From NCBI RefSeq assembly GCF_901709675.1, contig NC_051104.1:5811501-5875500 (forward strand): a stretch of DNA of 64,000 bases, in the 5' to 3' direction. Shown piece by piece: positions 36,772-49,217 of this stretch. This stretch comes from Syngnathus acus. Taxonomy: Eukaryota > Chordata > Actinopteri > Syngnathiformes > Syngnathidae. Position 1 is the first letter of the stretch; each line of letters begins with the position of its first letter. Made by a program: the position numbers and the translations under genes. The notes under the pieces were generated by a model. It saw nothing but the letters and a program-made list of their open reading frames with translations, was not told where the DNA came from and ran no database searches.

Positions 36772-38150
36772 AATGGCACCCATGAGAGGGAGAAAGAGGG
36801 ATTGAGCTGTTCATATTCAGGGGTTCTCTCATGTCCGTTCTGTCATGCCCTTATTTGGATTTGCTTTTGATTTAGACTTTGGTCTTTATTTCCTTGTGTA
36901 CATTTTTTTTTCAATATTTGTTGGAAGGTTATTGTTTCCACCTGATCTTGTCAGCCTCACCCAATTGCGTCTTCCAATCATCTCCCTCGGCCATTTTGTG
37001 CCTTCTCCAGGTGTTTGTCATGGTCCCGTCGTTTTGTTTGTATTTAGTTCCCTGCTTTCTCTTCAGTCCTCTTTGGCTCATTGTGCTCTGAGCTGTCACG
37101 TTTTGTCTGCTACCCAAGTAAGATTTTGCTCCTGTTGATTTTGTTTTGAATTCTTAGTTTTCCATGTGCATTAGTGCCTTGTTTGCCTTTTTGTTTCATT
37201 TAAATCAAATGTTGTTCTTGAGTGAACCCCCGTTCCTGCTTCCTTGCTTTACTTGGGTTCCTTTCCCCAACAGCCCTAACACATTTAATGTGTTACTTCA
37301 TTGGTGATACGATCAGAAATCAATCACTTTTTTACATTAGTTGCCCTGTCTACATCACAAGAAATACTATCTTTATAGTTGTATACATTTCAAAATGCAC
37401 ATGTAATAAGAACCTGCACAAATGACGTTGAAAGAAACACCAAACATAAAACATTGTGGCCCAAAAGTGACAGTTTTGCTTTAACCAATTTATTTCTGCG
37501 AGTATCTATGAAATTTTAAATGGGACATTCAGTAAAAGATGCGAGATGGGAAATTAAAAAGCATAACAAAAGGGATGCAACAATGTGTAGATGGAAAAAA
37601 TGGAATTATCTCATGTAGTGTACAATGAATTTGCAAACAGGCAAAGGAAGGTGTTGGCGTCCTCTGTTGGCCAAAAAACTCTAATCGTAAATCCTAAACT
37701 ATAAAAATTTCATTCTAAAATGTGCCACAAGTTATCAGTAAAAATATAAGCTAAACATTCTCTTTTCATCTCATTGAGGAGGGAAATGCCAGATAAAAAA
37801 GCTCTTATGTAAATACACTGCAAAGCATATGTCTGATTTGCTTTTACACTAAAACAAAGAGGAAAAGCGTTCTCATTATTTGGTTGATCTAATCGTGACT
37901 TTTTTTTAAGCAGATCTTAACTCAGCACTCACATTCAGGCGCATGGTGTATTTTTATTTGTTTTGGGTGCCACAATTGAAAGTGTTACATTTACAAAATA
38001 ACGTTTTTTTATTTTTCAAATTCTTTTTGTACATAATGGTTGTTTATTTAATTTAAGCATACTGTTCTGTTGAATATACATGTCACGTATTTGTGTAACA
38101 TTCAGTGCAAGGTCAAATCTAAGCAACCAATAAATATTTGTTCGAGTTGT
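36772..38150 (+). other. stk17a: Probable stk17a 3' UTR
   Basis: Downstream of the stop there is no further exon. The first AATAAA that I regard as a plausible 3' end is at 38129-38134, followed by a T/GT-rich stretch (ATATTTGTTCGAGTTGTACA); further hexamers lie near 38205 and 38238. The 3' UTR would be about 1.4 kb. Confidence 0.45.
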
Positions 38151-39100
38151 ACATGTTGACTGTGAGTATTCTAGACTTTTTGGTTGTGGGAAGTAAACAT
38201 TTGAATAAAATGGGAAAACATTTGTCTTGTACTGCAAATAAACATTCGAAATGTGTTGGAAATTATTTTTGGTTTATGAAAAAAATAGTCCACCCCCAAA
38301 GATTCCAGCATGGAAGATAACGGGAGAAAAGATAAGAGTATAAATTTTTTATTTCTGTTCAGTCAATACGTTGCTGCGCACAGTCACCACTGGATGGCAG
38401 CAAAAGTAAGAAGTGACATTTAATGTCCAAGCTTGCATGCATTGGAGGTTAAGAGTTAAGTAATACGCAAGTTCAAAAATATTTATTACGTTGAGAAATA
38501 TTCCATTAACAGCGTAATAGTGTACAGTAAACAAATGGCCATTTTTTTTTATCAAACTAACAAATTTGTCATGACACAATATACATCAATAATCACAATA
38601 AACACACATCCGTTGCTTTTGAGATATTATTCATCCCTTCTTATTAGCATCCGCAATGAGGGTGTACAAAACAAACACAATGACAATTTTTCTGTGTTCA
38701 ATCTTCATCGCAAATTGCATTATTAAATAATTATAATTTCCCATTCTTGACAGCACCATCTGCTATTCCCATGCAAAATTCACAACGGGATGGCAAATTA
38801 ACACCGCCTCTGTCCTAGTTGTGATCTGAATGTTCTACTTTAGAGTCATTAATTGACATTCTCTATTATACGTTTTGTTTTGTTTTTTGTAATAAAGTAT
38901 TGTTTCCACGTCACAAAGATGGGAAAAAAAATCGGGATTGGTGGTGTCATTTCCGTCCATACCATTAAGTTTATTCTCACTCAATTTGGTCAGGGTATTT
39001 ATGATTAAGGAACGTCTTGTGAGCCTGGTGGGGTGCGAAAGGGGCGTGCTGCTGGAGGCAAGCAAGCATCACACAGGCAGGCAGGCAGGCTACCATTGCT
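38151..39100. other. stk17a-vopp1 intergenic region
   Basis: AT-rich, no exon recognised. A CTCF-like motif (CCACTGGATGGCAGC) is at 38387-38401. Confidence 0.5.
38387..38401 (+). promoter_or_regulatory. CTCF-like motif
   Basis: CCACTGGATGGCAGC, close to the CTCF core consensus, between the stk17a 3' end and the vopp1 promoter. Confidence 0.35.
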
Positions 39101-39317
39101 TCAAACCAGCCTCGCCATTAATCCTCACCGACGCTGTCTTGTCTTCCTCCGTACCCGGCCGGGCGCCAGAGACGCACTCCCGTGGTGGTGCAGGGGGACC
39201 GGCCGGCCGGATGTGATCTCCGTGGATTCCCGGGAGCAGGAATGAAAGCGACACGGCCATAAAGAAAGCGCTCAGCCTCCACGTCGGCCTATTCAGTGGA
39301 GCGGTTACGGTGGAGAT
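39101..39317 (+). promoter_or_regulatory. vopp1: CpG-rich promoter / 5' UTR of vopp1
   Basis: A local GC- and CpG-rich island (ACCCGGCCGGGCGCC, GGACCGGCCGGCCGG) stands out against AT-rich flanks and leads directly to the vopp1 ATG. No TATA box is evident, as in CpG-island promoters. A six-codon upstream ORF (ATGAAAGCGACACGGCCATAA) is at 39242-39262, 55 nt before the start codon. Confidence 0.6.
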
Positions 39318-42300
39318 ATGAGGAATCCTCGGACCGATTTAGCCTTGACATTCTTGCTATTTCTAGAGGTGAGTCAAGCTCGACGTTGTTATTTTTGTCC
39401 CGGTATGACAGACATGATTGCTTTTCAATCCTACGTTTGCTACAAAAAATAATAATAACAAGGTCACGTGTGCTGTGCAAGCCATATCATCATCATCATA
39501 ATTGAGAATAAAAAAGACGCAATACATCGAGGACAGGTTAGGACATCACTAGGACATGTTTTTGGTCAATCAGTTTGCAAAAAAAGGAACATCTGACTAT
39601 TCTAACTTTAGGATGGACAGTCTGCTTGTTTCCAGAACGCCACAAATAATAGGTGCTGAAAGGTGAGAGATTAGGGGTACACCCTGGACTGGTCACTTGC
39701 CCACTATTCTTTCACTCATGCCAATAAAAATTTTAATTTCGCTTTGGTGCCATCTAGTGCTAGCTTGGTGTCAGGAATCTTTTGAAGTCAGTTGAGGAGC
39801 TTTATTTAGATAAAAGTAGTTCCTAGGTTTGTTCTGACGGTAACGACGTGGTCCCCATTTTCCGTTACAGCCCATGTGTGACACTGATACATTCATTATT
39901 AACTTCAATCATTATTATTTTATCATCACTCAGCTGACTGAGCTCATCCATTTTAAATGTACACGCACAGCGTGGTCGGAATCAAGCCTGCTGTGTTCAC
40001 TTTGATCAGTGGTTTGACTTAAGTCAGATGTCGTCAATTTGCAGACTCAGGATATTTTGTCACACTAGACCTGATTTGACTTAGTATTTTGCCATATTTT
40101 ACTTCAGTATTTTTCCATATGCTGTTTTCCTGCACTGTGGAAATGTAAGAAAATTGATGTTTCCAAACTTAATTTCTAACTTATCATGTCTAATGAAGCA
40201 AAATAGAGGATGCTGGTGACTTCAGACTTAGGAGACCTGGAAAAAGTAACCCATAATTGTTTAAGACTTGAAATGAATAACTGGGTAGCTCTCCTGCTTT
40301 CCTTTCTGTGCCTATATATTTAGAACTTGATGACATTATCATGTGACCTTACGGCCAATGTTGTTTGTCTTCTATTTATATTGTATTTACACTGACCATT
40401 TGGAACATCGTTATATAGAGGCTGCCGTATATGGTGTGAATATTCTCTCTGCTTATTTCTTTTGAAGCATAAAACAGAAATATATATATTTTTTATATAT
40501 TTTTATATATATTCTGTCATGCTTTGTGCCAGCCGCATGCATCCCAGTCATTTGAGCAACATAATTTACGATAAATGCACTGCAGTTTTGATAGCTCTTA
40601 GAAAGTATGGACAGGATTTACTGCACAGAAATTGCTGTGGGAATTTAAATTCACAATAGATTAGGGGCTGCAACGATTTATGGCTTTAGTGCAGCAGCAC
40701 ATGATGCATCTTTTCCAGCTGGGGAAGGGAAGATGTTTATTGATCTCAATTAAACGTGAGACTGAGTGGTCAGTATTGTTTTCATGGCGGTCTTAAACCA
40801 GCGTCACAAATGTGTGTTGTATTTTTAAGCACAGTGGGTGATGTGTTGTTTCAGCTCACTCTGACAATCAAATGTTTCGCTAATGGCTCAGGCATCTGTG
40901 CGGTCAACAGGGATCAATAAAATCGCTTTGATGCCGGGTGAATGGATGCGAAATGGATGGGACAAGATTGCACCGGATGAGGGGAATCACCCAAGAGTGG
41001 TCAGAAAAGAAATGGATTCAATTCTCGTTTAAGAAAACACTTTGACTAGGATTGAATAATATAAAAGATGTCCGATACCGTTGTTTTTTTTTTTTTTACC
41101 CGATACTTAAAATAAGGCAGCTGGTATCGGTACTCGCTCTAATTATTTTCCTGTTCCATAATTGAATATTCATCCTCCGAGAGTAGAGTGCAAGTTAGGG
41201 AGGCCTAGTATCAGAGCAATGTAGTTATTGATCACACGCCTTTCACAAGCAGCAACTACAAAGGCCATGCAGCCGGATGACCACACACACACTTCCAAGG
41301 GCTTAATGTTTGGTGTAGAATCATTTGAACTATTCAACCCACCCCATCCAATGTCCTTTGGCTAAAACCTCCGAGCAGCTTTTAAAGCAGCCGAGCACAT
41401 TGGCTGCTTGTGTAAGAGTCATTTTTGTCCCACGGGAGCACACAGAGGGGCATTTTTCCTCCTCTCTCAGTTCTTTCGCTTTGTCTAATTGGAACAAAAC
41501 AATGAACAGAGCCCGATGATGGTAAACGGGTAACAATTAGGCCTAAATATGGATTGTGGCAAAATCTGAAATGTGAAATCAAAACTTTTCATTCAGAGCT
41601 GTTTGTGTTGAATTGTTTTTATAATTATAACATGGAAAAGGAAGTAGCTATCATGAAAATAACTTTAACTGGAGAAAAAAAAGTTGATCTGACATGGCTG
41701 AAACACAAAGCTGCAGAATGTAACTCATTCACCTCATACTGGGTGAAATAAGGTTGCTACTTTTACAGACCGAGACCATATTTTCCACAAAAACTGTGTT
41801 ACATAAATTACTTATATTCCCCGGAGCATAGAATGTTTTTTGTTTTTTCCCTATCATGACTAAAAATAGTTTAATGTTCACTGCTGTAGAGCGGCTGTCA
41901 TATCAAGCCATATCCAAAATCATCATTTTCATTCATTTCAGGAAATCACGCCATATACATTTTGTTTTGACCTCATCTTGACCTTGCAAGGTCCGGCATG
42001 ACTCTGTAAAAGTGCCAAATGCGGCTCTTGGGTCGTACTCAGCCCCGTTCTTCTTCTGCGAGTCCTCTCAGTACTCTGAGCTTCTTGCAAATCTGATCAA
42101 GTCGGCAGTCTCATGAGCACGCAGGGAGATCGTTTGGAAGGCAGTTAATTAAGCCGACAGCCAGCAGCGGCACTCTGGATTCTCCAGAAAGCAAAAGGGA
42201 GCGCTCAGAGGTTGCAGGGGGGTCGTTTTTCTGTTTGGAAGGACTCTAAGATTAATCACAAATTAGACAATGAAATCGTATACAGAAGGGTGTTATGATT

Positions 42301-43376
42301 AGACAGTCGGTGGACACTTCATTAGGTACACCGGCACAAGATTTGTTTGCAACATTGTCTCTGTTGTAGCGTGTGAATCTTACAGTTGTTCTTATTCTTT
42401 TAGGTCGTAGAGGCCAAAAAGTACTGCTGGTATTTTGAAGGCGGGTACCCAATATACTTCATGTAAGTGGCGTGATTCGAGACAAACTTCAAAAAGGCCT
42501 ACTTTCCAGTTGACTACCATGAAAGCGTATTAGCCAAAAAAAATCACTCATTGTTGGATTGCTGCTAAGTGTTATCCGTATCACCGTCAATCCAGATGTC
42601 GCTCGTACGAGGACTGCTGCGGGACTCGCTGCTGTGTGAGAGCCCTGTCCATCCAGAGACTCTGGTACTTCTGGTGAGTACCCTCAGAACATCCTACAAC
42701 CATTTATTTCTATTCTCCATCTGCCTTCATTGTTTTGTCCCAGGGTGCTGCTAATGATGGGCGTACTGTTGTGCTGCGGGGCCGGCTATTTCATCCGTCG
42801 AAGGATGTACCCCTCGTCTCTGAGAGATGAGCCTGCCTTCAACGTGTCCTTCACCAGACACCCTGTCAGCACGCCGGGTAAATAGTATTGAGTAAAAATT
42901 CCCTTTTATGTAAATAAAATAAACTATAGTTGATTGAATTTATTTATAATGGCCACTCAGCAGAGAAATTGTAATCCACTAGCTAAATGCTAACATACAA
43001 TGCAAAACGCTGTAGTGGGGCTAACAGATATTAGCATATACCGTAATTTTCGGAATATAAACCGCACCGGACTATAAACCGCACCAGCTAAAATGAAAAA
43101 AGTCGGTGCTTATAGTCTGAAATTTACGGCAATAATGAATATTACATTCCTCACAAGCATATATTGTTGCTCTGTGTAGTTTCCCAGCAGCCAGGAAGTA
43201 TGCAAGGCTTTGGCGGGATGACGGCTGGTGACCCGACGCTTGCCATGACGCACCCCATGTACCCGCCACAGCCCAGCTCCACTCACATGATGGCCACCTA
43301 CCCCCCACCGCCATCTTACTGCAACCACCCACCACCTTCCTATGAACAAATTTTCCACAACGGGGGCAAGAAGTAG
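39318..43376 (+). CDS. vopp1: VOPP1 (WW domain-binding, vesicular membrane protein)
   Basis: Small type I membrane protein of endolysosomal vesicles (formerly ECOP); mammalian VOPP1 binds WW-domain proteins. Five coding exons: 39318-39368, 42404-42462, 42596-42673, 42744-42877, 43180-43376; 519 nt, 172 aa, the same length as human. Residues 1-21 form the signal peptide (MRNPRTDLALTFLLFLE then VVEA), with likely cleavage before KKYCWYFEG. A short Cys-rich ectodomain follows (CRSYEDCCGTRCCVRALSIQ), then one transmembrane segment (about 63-82, ending CCGAGYFIRRRMYP). The proline-rich cytoplasmic tail has PPSY motifs (PPPPSYCN, PPPSYEQ). The first exon was placed because it supplies a signal peptide in phase 0, ends at GAG|GTGAGT and lies at a CpG island. 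Confidence 0.95.
39369..42403 (+). other. vopp1: vopp1 intron 1 (3.0 kb)
   Basis: No exon recognised. Segments about 41220-41530 and 41990-42240 are balanced in composition, low in repeats and could be regulatory. An AT-rich stretch is at 40485-40511. Confidence 0.6.
43041..43129. mobile_element. Short MITE with imperfect terminal inverted repeats
   Basis: CCGTAATTTTCGGAATATAA at the left is answered by TTATAGTCTGAAATTTACGG at the right, with an inner inverted pair CCGCACC / GGTGC. The left flank is TA, the right flank CA. The termini resemble those of the 35276-35465 element, so both probably belong to one TA-targeting family. It is located in the last vopp1 intron. Confidence 0.7.
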
Positions 43377-43623
43377 TCGGCAAGCACAAAAAGCAGAAGG
43401 AAAGCTGTCATTTGTTTGAACTTTAACTGTTGGCGTGACAACAGTGGCACACGGTTTGTTGTCCTGCAGAAAAGACAACCAAAATCTTGATGCACCCTCA
43501 CACGTTCTTTTGCATTCACCTCTTATTTTCTCTTCATTCAAGTGGACCAGGTGGATTCACTGTCACCAGCTTCCTTTTGCCTCCCTACTGCACAATGTAT
43601 AACGCCAATGAAATGCAACATGT

Positions 43624-43629
43624 AATAAA
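43624..43629 (+). terminator. vopp1: Candidate poly(A) signal of vopp1
   Basis: AATAAA 248 nt after the stop codon, followed by a GT/T-rich stretch (TTTGTGTTGATGCAATTTTT). A second hexamer lies at 43997-44002. Confidence 0.55.
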
Positions 43630-43649
43630 AAAAATGGGATATGATTTGT

Positions 43650-45064
43650 GTTGATGCAATTTTTTTTTTTCAGATCAGTCAGGTTCAGTCCAGAGAAAGT
43701 TCAGTCCACTAGGAAACTGTTGAAGTATGATGATGACTTGATATGACTTGACCTCAGCGGGTTTTTTTTTTTTCAGGATTTCAAAAAATGTGAATATCTA
43801 ATTGTACCTGTTGGATTTAATTTTTTTTTAAGTTTTGCTGTTTTGAAAATTGAGTTTAAAAAAACAAACAATTATCATAATGATTACAACATTAATCAAA
43901 TTTATACTACATTAATATGACATTATTTGGCATGCAAATTGATTTGGCCAGTGATGCTGACTGTATCATCTGGTGCACGTGACTTTTATATTGCAGAATA
44001 AAAATGGTCCATGGTGGCGAAAGGGATCGGGGTGGGGTGAAAGTGTACTACGTAAGGATGGGTGGTGGCATGCGAGGATTTATTTGCAATGATGTCTAAT
44101 CCCGATAGCACAGCATCATACACCAACACCATCTGCCACGATTCACAGTCGGAGTCAGATGCTGGCGGGTACTGATTGTTACAGGGACAACTTGAGAGGC
44201 GGTGGAGGGGAAGAAGGGGGTTAGATCTTTACCCGCAGTGTGTCTGTTGGCGTGGGGGGGGGGGGGGCGTGCATTTATATTTGTCGAGCGGCACCCGCAG
44301 CAGGGTTTGAGGATGCTGAGGGACTACAGCTGATGGAGGATTCTTGTCCCACCTGATCGCCTTGACTGCGGCTTCCAGCTCACTGTGGAAGGGGTACTGC
44401 AGGTTGGGCTGCGGGAGGCTGCTGGATCATCCTCATCCACACAAACTCTGGGGACACCGTAGCCTGCTCGTCACATCCCGGTAATTCACAATTTTGCAGG
44501 ATATATTTTGTGTTTGAAGAGTAAATGGAGGCTTATTGAGGATTGCATTCGGGTGTCAAACCACATTGTTATGGTTTCCCTCAGAGGGCTGTATGACCAT
44601 ATTAATGTGCTGTATAATATTCCATATTATTGCTTATATACAGCAAATTGGTGCATAACTCATTTTGAAATCAAGTGAACTAAAATAGTTTGTTAAGCAA
44701 ATGTTTACATTTAAAGGTTAAGTCTGAACACATAATCTCAATATTTATTCTCCAAATCTGAATGTTCGCAAGAACAGTTTTAGTATTTGTTACATTTTAA
44801 ATACACAATTAACAAGCAACCGTAAAAGCTGGCTCCTTTTAACGAGATTACAATTAATCTTGTAAAGTGTCAGGTTAATATTAATTTCTATATGTCACAG
44901 TTTTGTATGGTTAATCCAGAATGAATGACTATACGGGGGGAATAGTTTTTTTGTTTTATTACGCAAATATAAATAATCAAATGGAATTGTTATTGTTAAT
45001 TTACGAAACGCGTTGTTTTGAATGCAGTATCGGGGGATTTCGACCCTCCGGAGCCGCCGTAGCA
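43650..45064. other. vopp1-lancl2 intergenic region
   Basis: No exon recognised. It contains a run of about 14 G (about 44256-44269) in a GC-rich stretch at 44020-44490, and AT-rich sequence before lancl2. The lancl2 5' UTR and promoter should lie immediately before 45065, but no clear motif is visible. Confidence 0.5.
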
Positions 45065-47768
45065 ATGGGAGACAACATGTCAAAGCGTCTGAAGCTCATC
45101 TCGGTAACAGAAGCTGAGATGGAGGAGCGCTCTTTTCCAAACCCATACACTGACTGGGACCAAGGAGTCCTCTCGTCCAATTCAGGAGCAGAAGCGGATT
45201 ACAATGAACCATTCGACGGGGAAGGAATGGTGAGTTGCTTTGTCGTTTTGCAGGATTTTATGACAAATGGTGCACGCTAACGTAAACAAGAGCATAACTC
45301 CTCCATCAGGTGAGCTCATCCTTCCAAAGGAAAGTCCAGAGTAAGATAAAAGATCTGCTTCAGCAAATGGAGGAGGGCCTAAGGACTGCCGACCCCCATG
45401 ACTTCTCTACTTATACTGGCTGGACTGGTCTGTCACCTGTGAAGATGTAAGATCTCCACTGAAAAGGTTCCTCCATAATTCCCTCTCTTCTATCCAGGCA
45501 TTGCTTTACTGTACGTACAGCTCTATCGTGGCTCCAATGATGTCGCACACCTGCAAAGGGCCTTGGACTATGTGAAGAGATCAATGAGGATCCTAAATGG
45601 CCGAAAAGTGACTTTCCTTTGTGGAGATGCTGGGCCGCTTGCAGTGGGTGCAGTGGTCCATCACAAGCTGGGTAATACCGCTGACAGCAGCGACTGTCTT
45701 TCTAGGTGAGTGTTCCTCACCAGGATACATTTTTATATATATATTTGATATCGTTAAATTCATCGTATTCCTCCTCAGGCTCCTCCAGCTGCAGCGCTCG
45801 GTGCTCAGTCCAGATTCGGAGATGCCAGACGAGCTGCTGTATGGACGCGCCGGTTATCTGTATGCTCTTTTGTATGTGAACAAGGAAATAGGTGGCGACA
45901 CTGTGGATGAAGCTACTGTTTCAAAAGTGAGGCACAAATATTTTTTCTCCCCCCCCCCTTGCAGAAGGGCTTATTTGCTTTATTCAGGGTCAAAGGGTTA
46001 GCAGTGTGGTTTAAAAAAAATAAATTACATTGAATCAGCAGTTTCCTGCAGCTCTGCAGTACAGTTAACCATCGGCTGTTCTCATAAATCCTGCGTGGGC
46101 ATCACAGCTTGTTTCCTCCGGGTGCAGTTAGCAAGTTTATTTTTCGTGGTGTTGGGGGACTTATCTTTGATCGTCACTTCACGGCCTTGTTTAATTTTTT
46201 TACGTTGCTTAATCTTCCTGACATCAATTCACAAGTGTCTGTTGATTGAATCCCAATTTCAGGTAGTGGGCGCCATTATTGAGTCTGGGAAGAATTTATC
46301 GGCGGAGCTTAAGAAGACAGAACGCTGCCCTCTTCTCTATGAATGGCACAAGAAGCAATATATTGGCGCTGCTCATGGCCTGGCGGGAATCTTTTACATG
46401 CTCATGCAGGTAAGTCCAATTTCTGTTTTGATTCTTAAAATTAATATTTTTTCTGTCATTATTTAAATTGGGCAATATCACATGTGAAATGGCAACATGT
46501 CTCCGTTCAGCCAGGGGCGAGGGTCCACCCGGACTTACTTTCCGAGCTGGTTCGGCCCAGTATCGACTATATCCGTCACAAGAAATTTCGTTCAGGCAAC
46601 TTCCCTTCGTCGCTGAGCAATGAGAGCGACCGATTGGTTCACTGGTGCCACGGAGCGCCTGGCGTCATCCACATGCTCATCATGGCTTATAAGGTAAGAA
46701 GAAGACCCATGCAAGATAAGGTTTTTCAAGTTGAAAACTTTCCATGGGAGTAAACCAGAAACTCCCAAAATAAAGGTGGAGGCTGAGGGAAGTTTGCCAT
46801 TGAAATTGATCCGTAATTTTCCATCCTTTTACAAGCCTAATGGAGTAGTTCACAGTCAAACCGTGATTCATCCGCTTATAAAAACAGAGTCGAAGGCGAG
46901 AGAGACGAGCAGACTAAGGTAAGATATGTGCAAAGGATCTCGGTCGTATTTCATTATAATAGCCTGACTTTACACACACCGCGCGCAAACTCACTGTAGC
47001 TATAAATTGTTGGTGAATTCTCTCCCTTCTCAGGGAGCCACTTGGCACCAAATGTGCCGTTAGCGCTCTCGCTGCAGTCACGAATCCACAAAGCCTGGCA
47101 ACGTTCTGTTCATCCTGTTCTTTTTTGTTCTTGCTGAAAATGTCAAATCATAGAAATCAATGTTCCTCCCCAGGTTTTTAAAGAAGAGAAGTATCTGAAG
47201 GACGCGGTAGAGTGTGGCGAGGTGATCTGGCAGAGGGGGCTTCTCCGAAAAGGTTACGGCATCTGCCACGGGACGGCCGGCAACGGCTATGCCTTCCTGT
47301 CCCTGTATAAGCTCACCCAGGAGAAGAAGTATCTCTACCGTGCCTGCAAGGTAATCAACCACTTCACGGTGAATTTGCCTGCTATGGAGGAACGGCACAA
47401 AATAATATCATCTGGAGCCGTTTACCCATTTAAATACCGCCTTTGTGAAGATTGTAAAGCCAAGCCAAAGTCATCCAAATGTCCTTATATGGTGAAGGGG
47501 ACATTTGAACCACTATGTTCTGCTTTCTTCTTGTTTATTCAGTTTGCCGAGTGGTGTTTGGGCTACGGGACTCACGGCTGCCGCATCCCTGACAGACCCT
47601 ACTCACTTTTTGAAGGTGCCGAAAATCAAATGTTAAGTCATTTCTGGTCAAATATGTTATTAAGTCAAATGAATCGTGTTTTCCCCACCAGGTATGGCGG
47701 GGACCATCCACTACCTGTCCGAAATGGCCGCACCTGAAGCTTCCTGTTTCCCCGCCTTTGAACATTGA
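45065..47768 (+). CDS. lancl2: LanC-like protein 2
   Basis: Eukaryotic LanC-like, zinc-binding alpha/alpha-barrel protein; LANCL proteins act on dehydrated Ser/Thr residues with glutathione, and human LANCL2 is membrane-associated and reported to bind abscisic acid. Nine exons: 45065-45229, 45310-45427, 45498-45705, 45779-45926, 46263-46409, 46511-46693, 47174-47350, 47543-47615, 47692-47768; 1296 nt, 431 aa (human 450). The N-terminus MGDNMSKRLKL has Gly2 for myristoylation plus basic residues, the mark of LANCL2 versus LANCL1. LanC motifs: GAAHGLAGI, HWCHGAPGVI (Cys308), YGICHGTAGNGY (Cys354, His355); these three are the expected zinc ligands. The region after residue 20 is shorter than in human, accounting for the length difference. 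The C-terminus (CFPAFEH) lacks the human SSKRD-type tail. Introns 1-3 are only 70-80 bp. Confidence 0.96.
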
Positions 47769-48290
47769 TCTGCTGGAGCGAAGAAGGGATTGAATTTTGA
47801 AGCATATGTCATTTCTTTCGTGTCATTTCACTCCGGCAAAGTATTTGAGTTCAAACTACTTATTATCGAGGTCAACTTTTAAGGCCCGTGCCATCAGCAC
47901 TTGTATGAGACATTAATTTGGACACCTACGTGTGGTACAGTATTTGTATTCGGATGCATGCTCAAGTGTTTCTTCATTTCCTGTCAGTGTGATTTTTCTT
48001 TCTCCCATCCCCAGTATTGTTTTTGATGAATAAGAAGCCAAACACAATGCATGTTTGATGATAAAACTAGAAATGACACAATTAGCCTCCGAAATAGACG
48101 CAAAAACAAATTGGTACATGAATGGTTTATCCAAAGCTTCAGTTCATTTCAAAGTTTTAACACCAAGTCAAAAAATACGTTTACGAAATATTGTACCTAA
48201 ATGTTTGCAAACCGTTCTGAAAGCTTAAATGCTAATTTATTGTACATAGTACAATGGAAATGCAGTGGATTAAAAAAAAAAAACTTTAAT
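47769..48290 (+). other. lancl2: Probable lancl2 3' UTR
   Basis: No AATAAA was noticed close to the stop; an ATTAAA variant at 48269-48274 is the best nearby poly(A) candidate. UTR extent is uncertain. Confidence 0.35.
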
Positions 48291-48859
48291 TCAGTGTATT
48301 TTTCGTTATATTAAGCACTGATGCAAAGCGTCAAGTCGTTTGAAATTGTCACACCCCAGTACATACTGCAGCTAACAATAGTTATTAAGGCCGACAGCAT
48401 ATGAATGCCTATTTGTCTTCATGGGCTAAGTCTCGTCTGCAATGTTATTATGTCCTGTTTGATCAGCCAATGTGTGTAACGATCCGATATTGTATCAACC
48501 GTCTGTGTCGGGGTGTCAAAAATGTGTACCACTTGTTTTGCAGTATATTTTGGAAAATAACCCAACAGTTTCTCAAGTGTGTTTATTGTGGTATTCAATT
48601 TTTAGTTTTGAAAGAAAACAACAAATGAGGGACTTAAACCTGCTCTGTGGCACACCTAACCAAAGTGGCTTTTGTTAGGCAGGTTCTTTTTCGTTCATAT
48701 CAACATTTGTGTTTGCATATTTTTATTTTTTGTTGTGCGTGTTTGCGTCGCTTGAGTTAAATTTGGTATTTTCGTCAAACGCGCATGCGCATGAGGTGAA
48801 ATTCCATAAAGCAGGTAGGGCAATTAGTGTAAACAATTTGTGTAAATTTCGCACTCAAA

Positions 48860-49217
48860 ATGGCAGGGAATAAATGCACAGCTAAAGGAAAATATGAAGA
48901 TGAGCACAGGACGTTTTTAACAGAGTGGGAAATGTTTTTTTTTTTTTTTTAACGTAGTGGCAAGCCATTCTGCCTGATACGTCAGACGCCATTCAATTAC
49001 GAAACACTTAGAGACTGTCACGCTTGCATCATATCAACAGGCTTGGAACATTGCACGGGCTAAAAAGCCATGCCATGAAGGGAAGTTAAAAAAAAAAGTA
49101 TTCAGTGACGTTGCAGACATCCAACAAAAAGAATTGCTTCGAGTAGCAACAAGGGAATACAAGCCAGATTTCAAGAGGATTGTTCAAGGCAAGGAACGCA
49201 CGAAGCAGCAAGCATAG
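48860..49217 (+). pseudogene. Decayed hAT-type transposase fragment
   Basis: From the ATG at 48860 the sequence encodes MAGNKCTAKGKYEDEHRTFL then TEWEM, then runs into 16 T and shifts frame. Beyond it, in other frames, are AWNIARAKKPCHEGKLKKKV then FSDVADIQ, and KELLRVATREYKPDFKRIVQ then GKERTKQQA and a stop. The first part resembles the N-terminal segment of hAT-derived proteins such as the GTF2IRD2-like and ZMYM-like group; the second resembles their short motif with ARAKKP and EG. No complete domain, termini or target duplications are visible, so this is a non-functional remnant. The family call rests on motif resemblance only. Confidence 0.45.

Noticed and set aside
43072-43541. Two overlapping minus-strand open frames of 105 and 143 codons
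   Set aside because: They are antisense to the last vopp1 exon, whose sense frame ends exactly like VOPP1.
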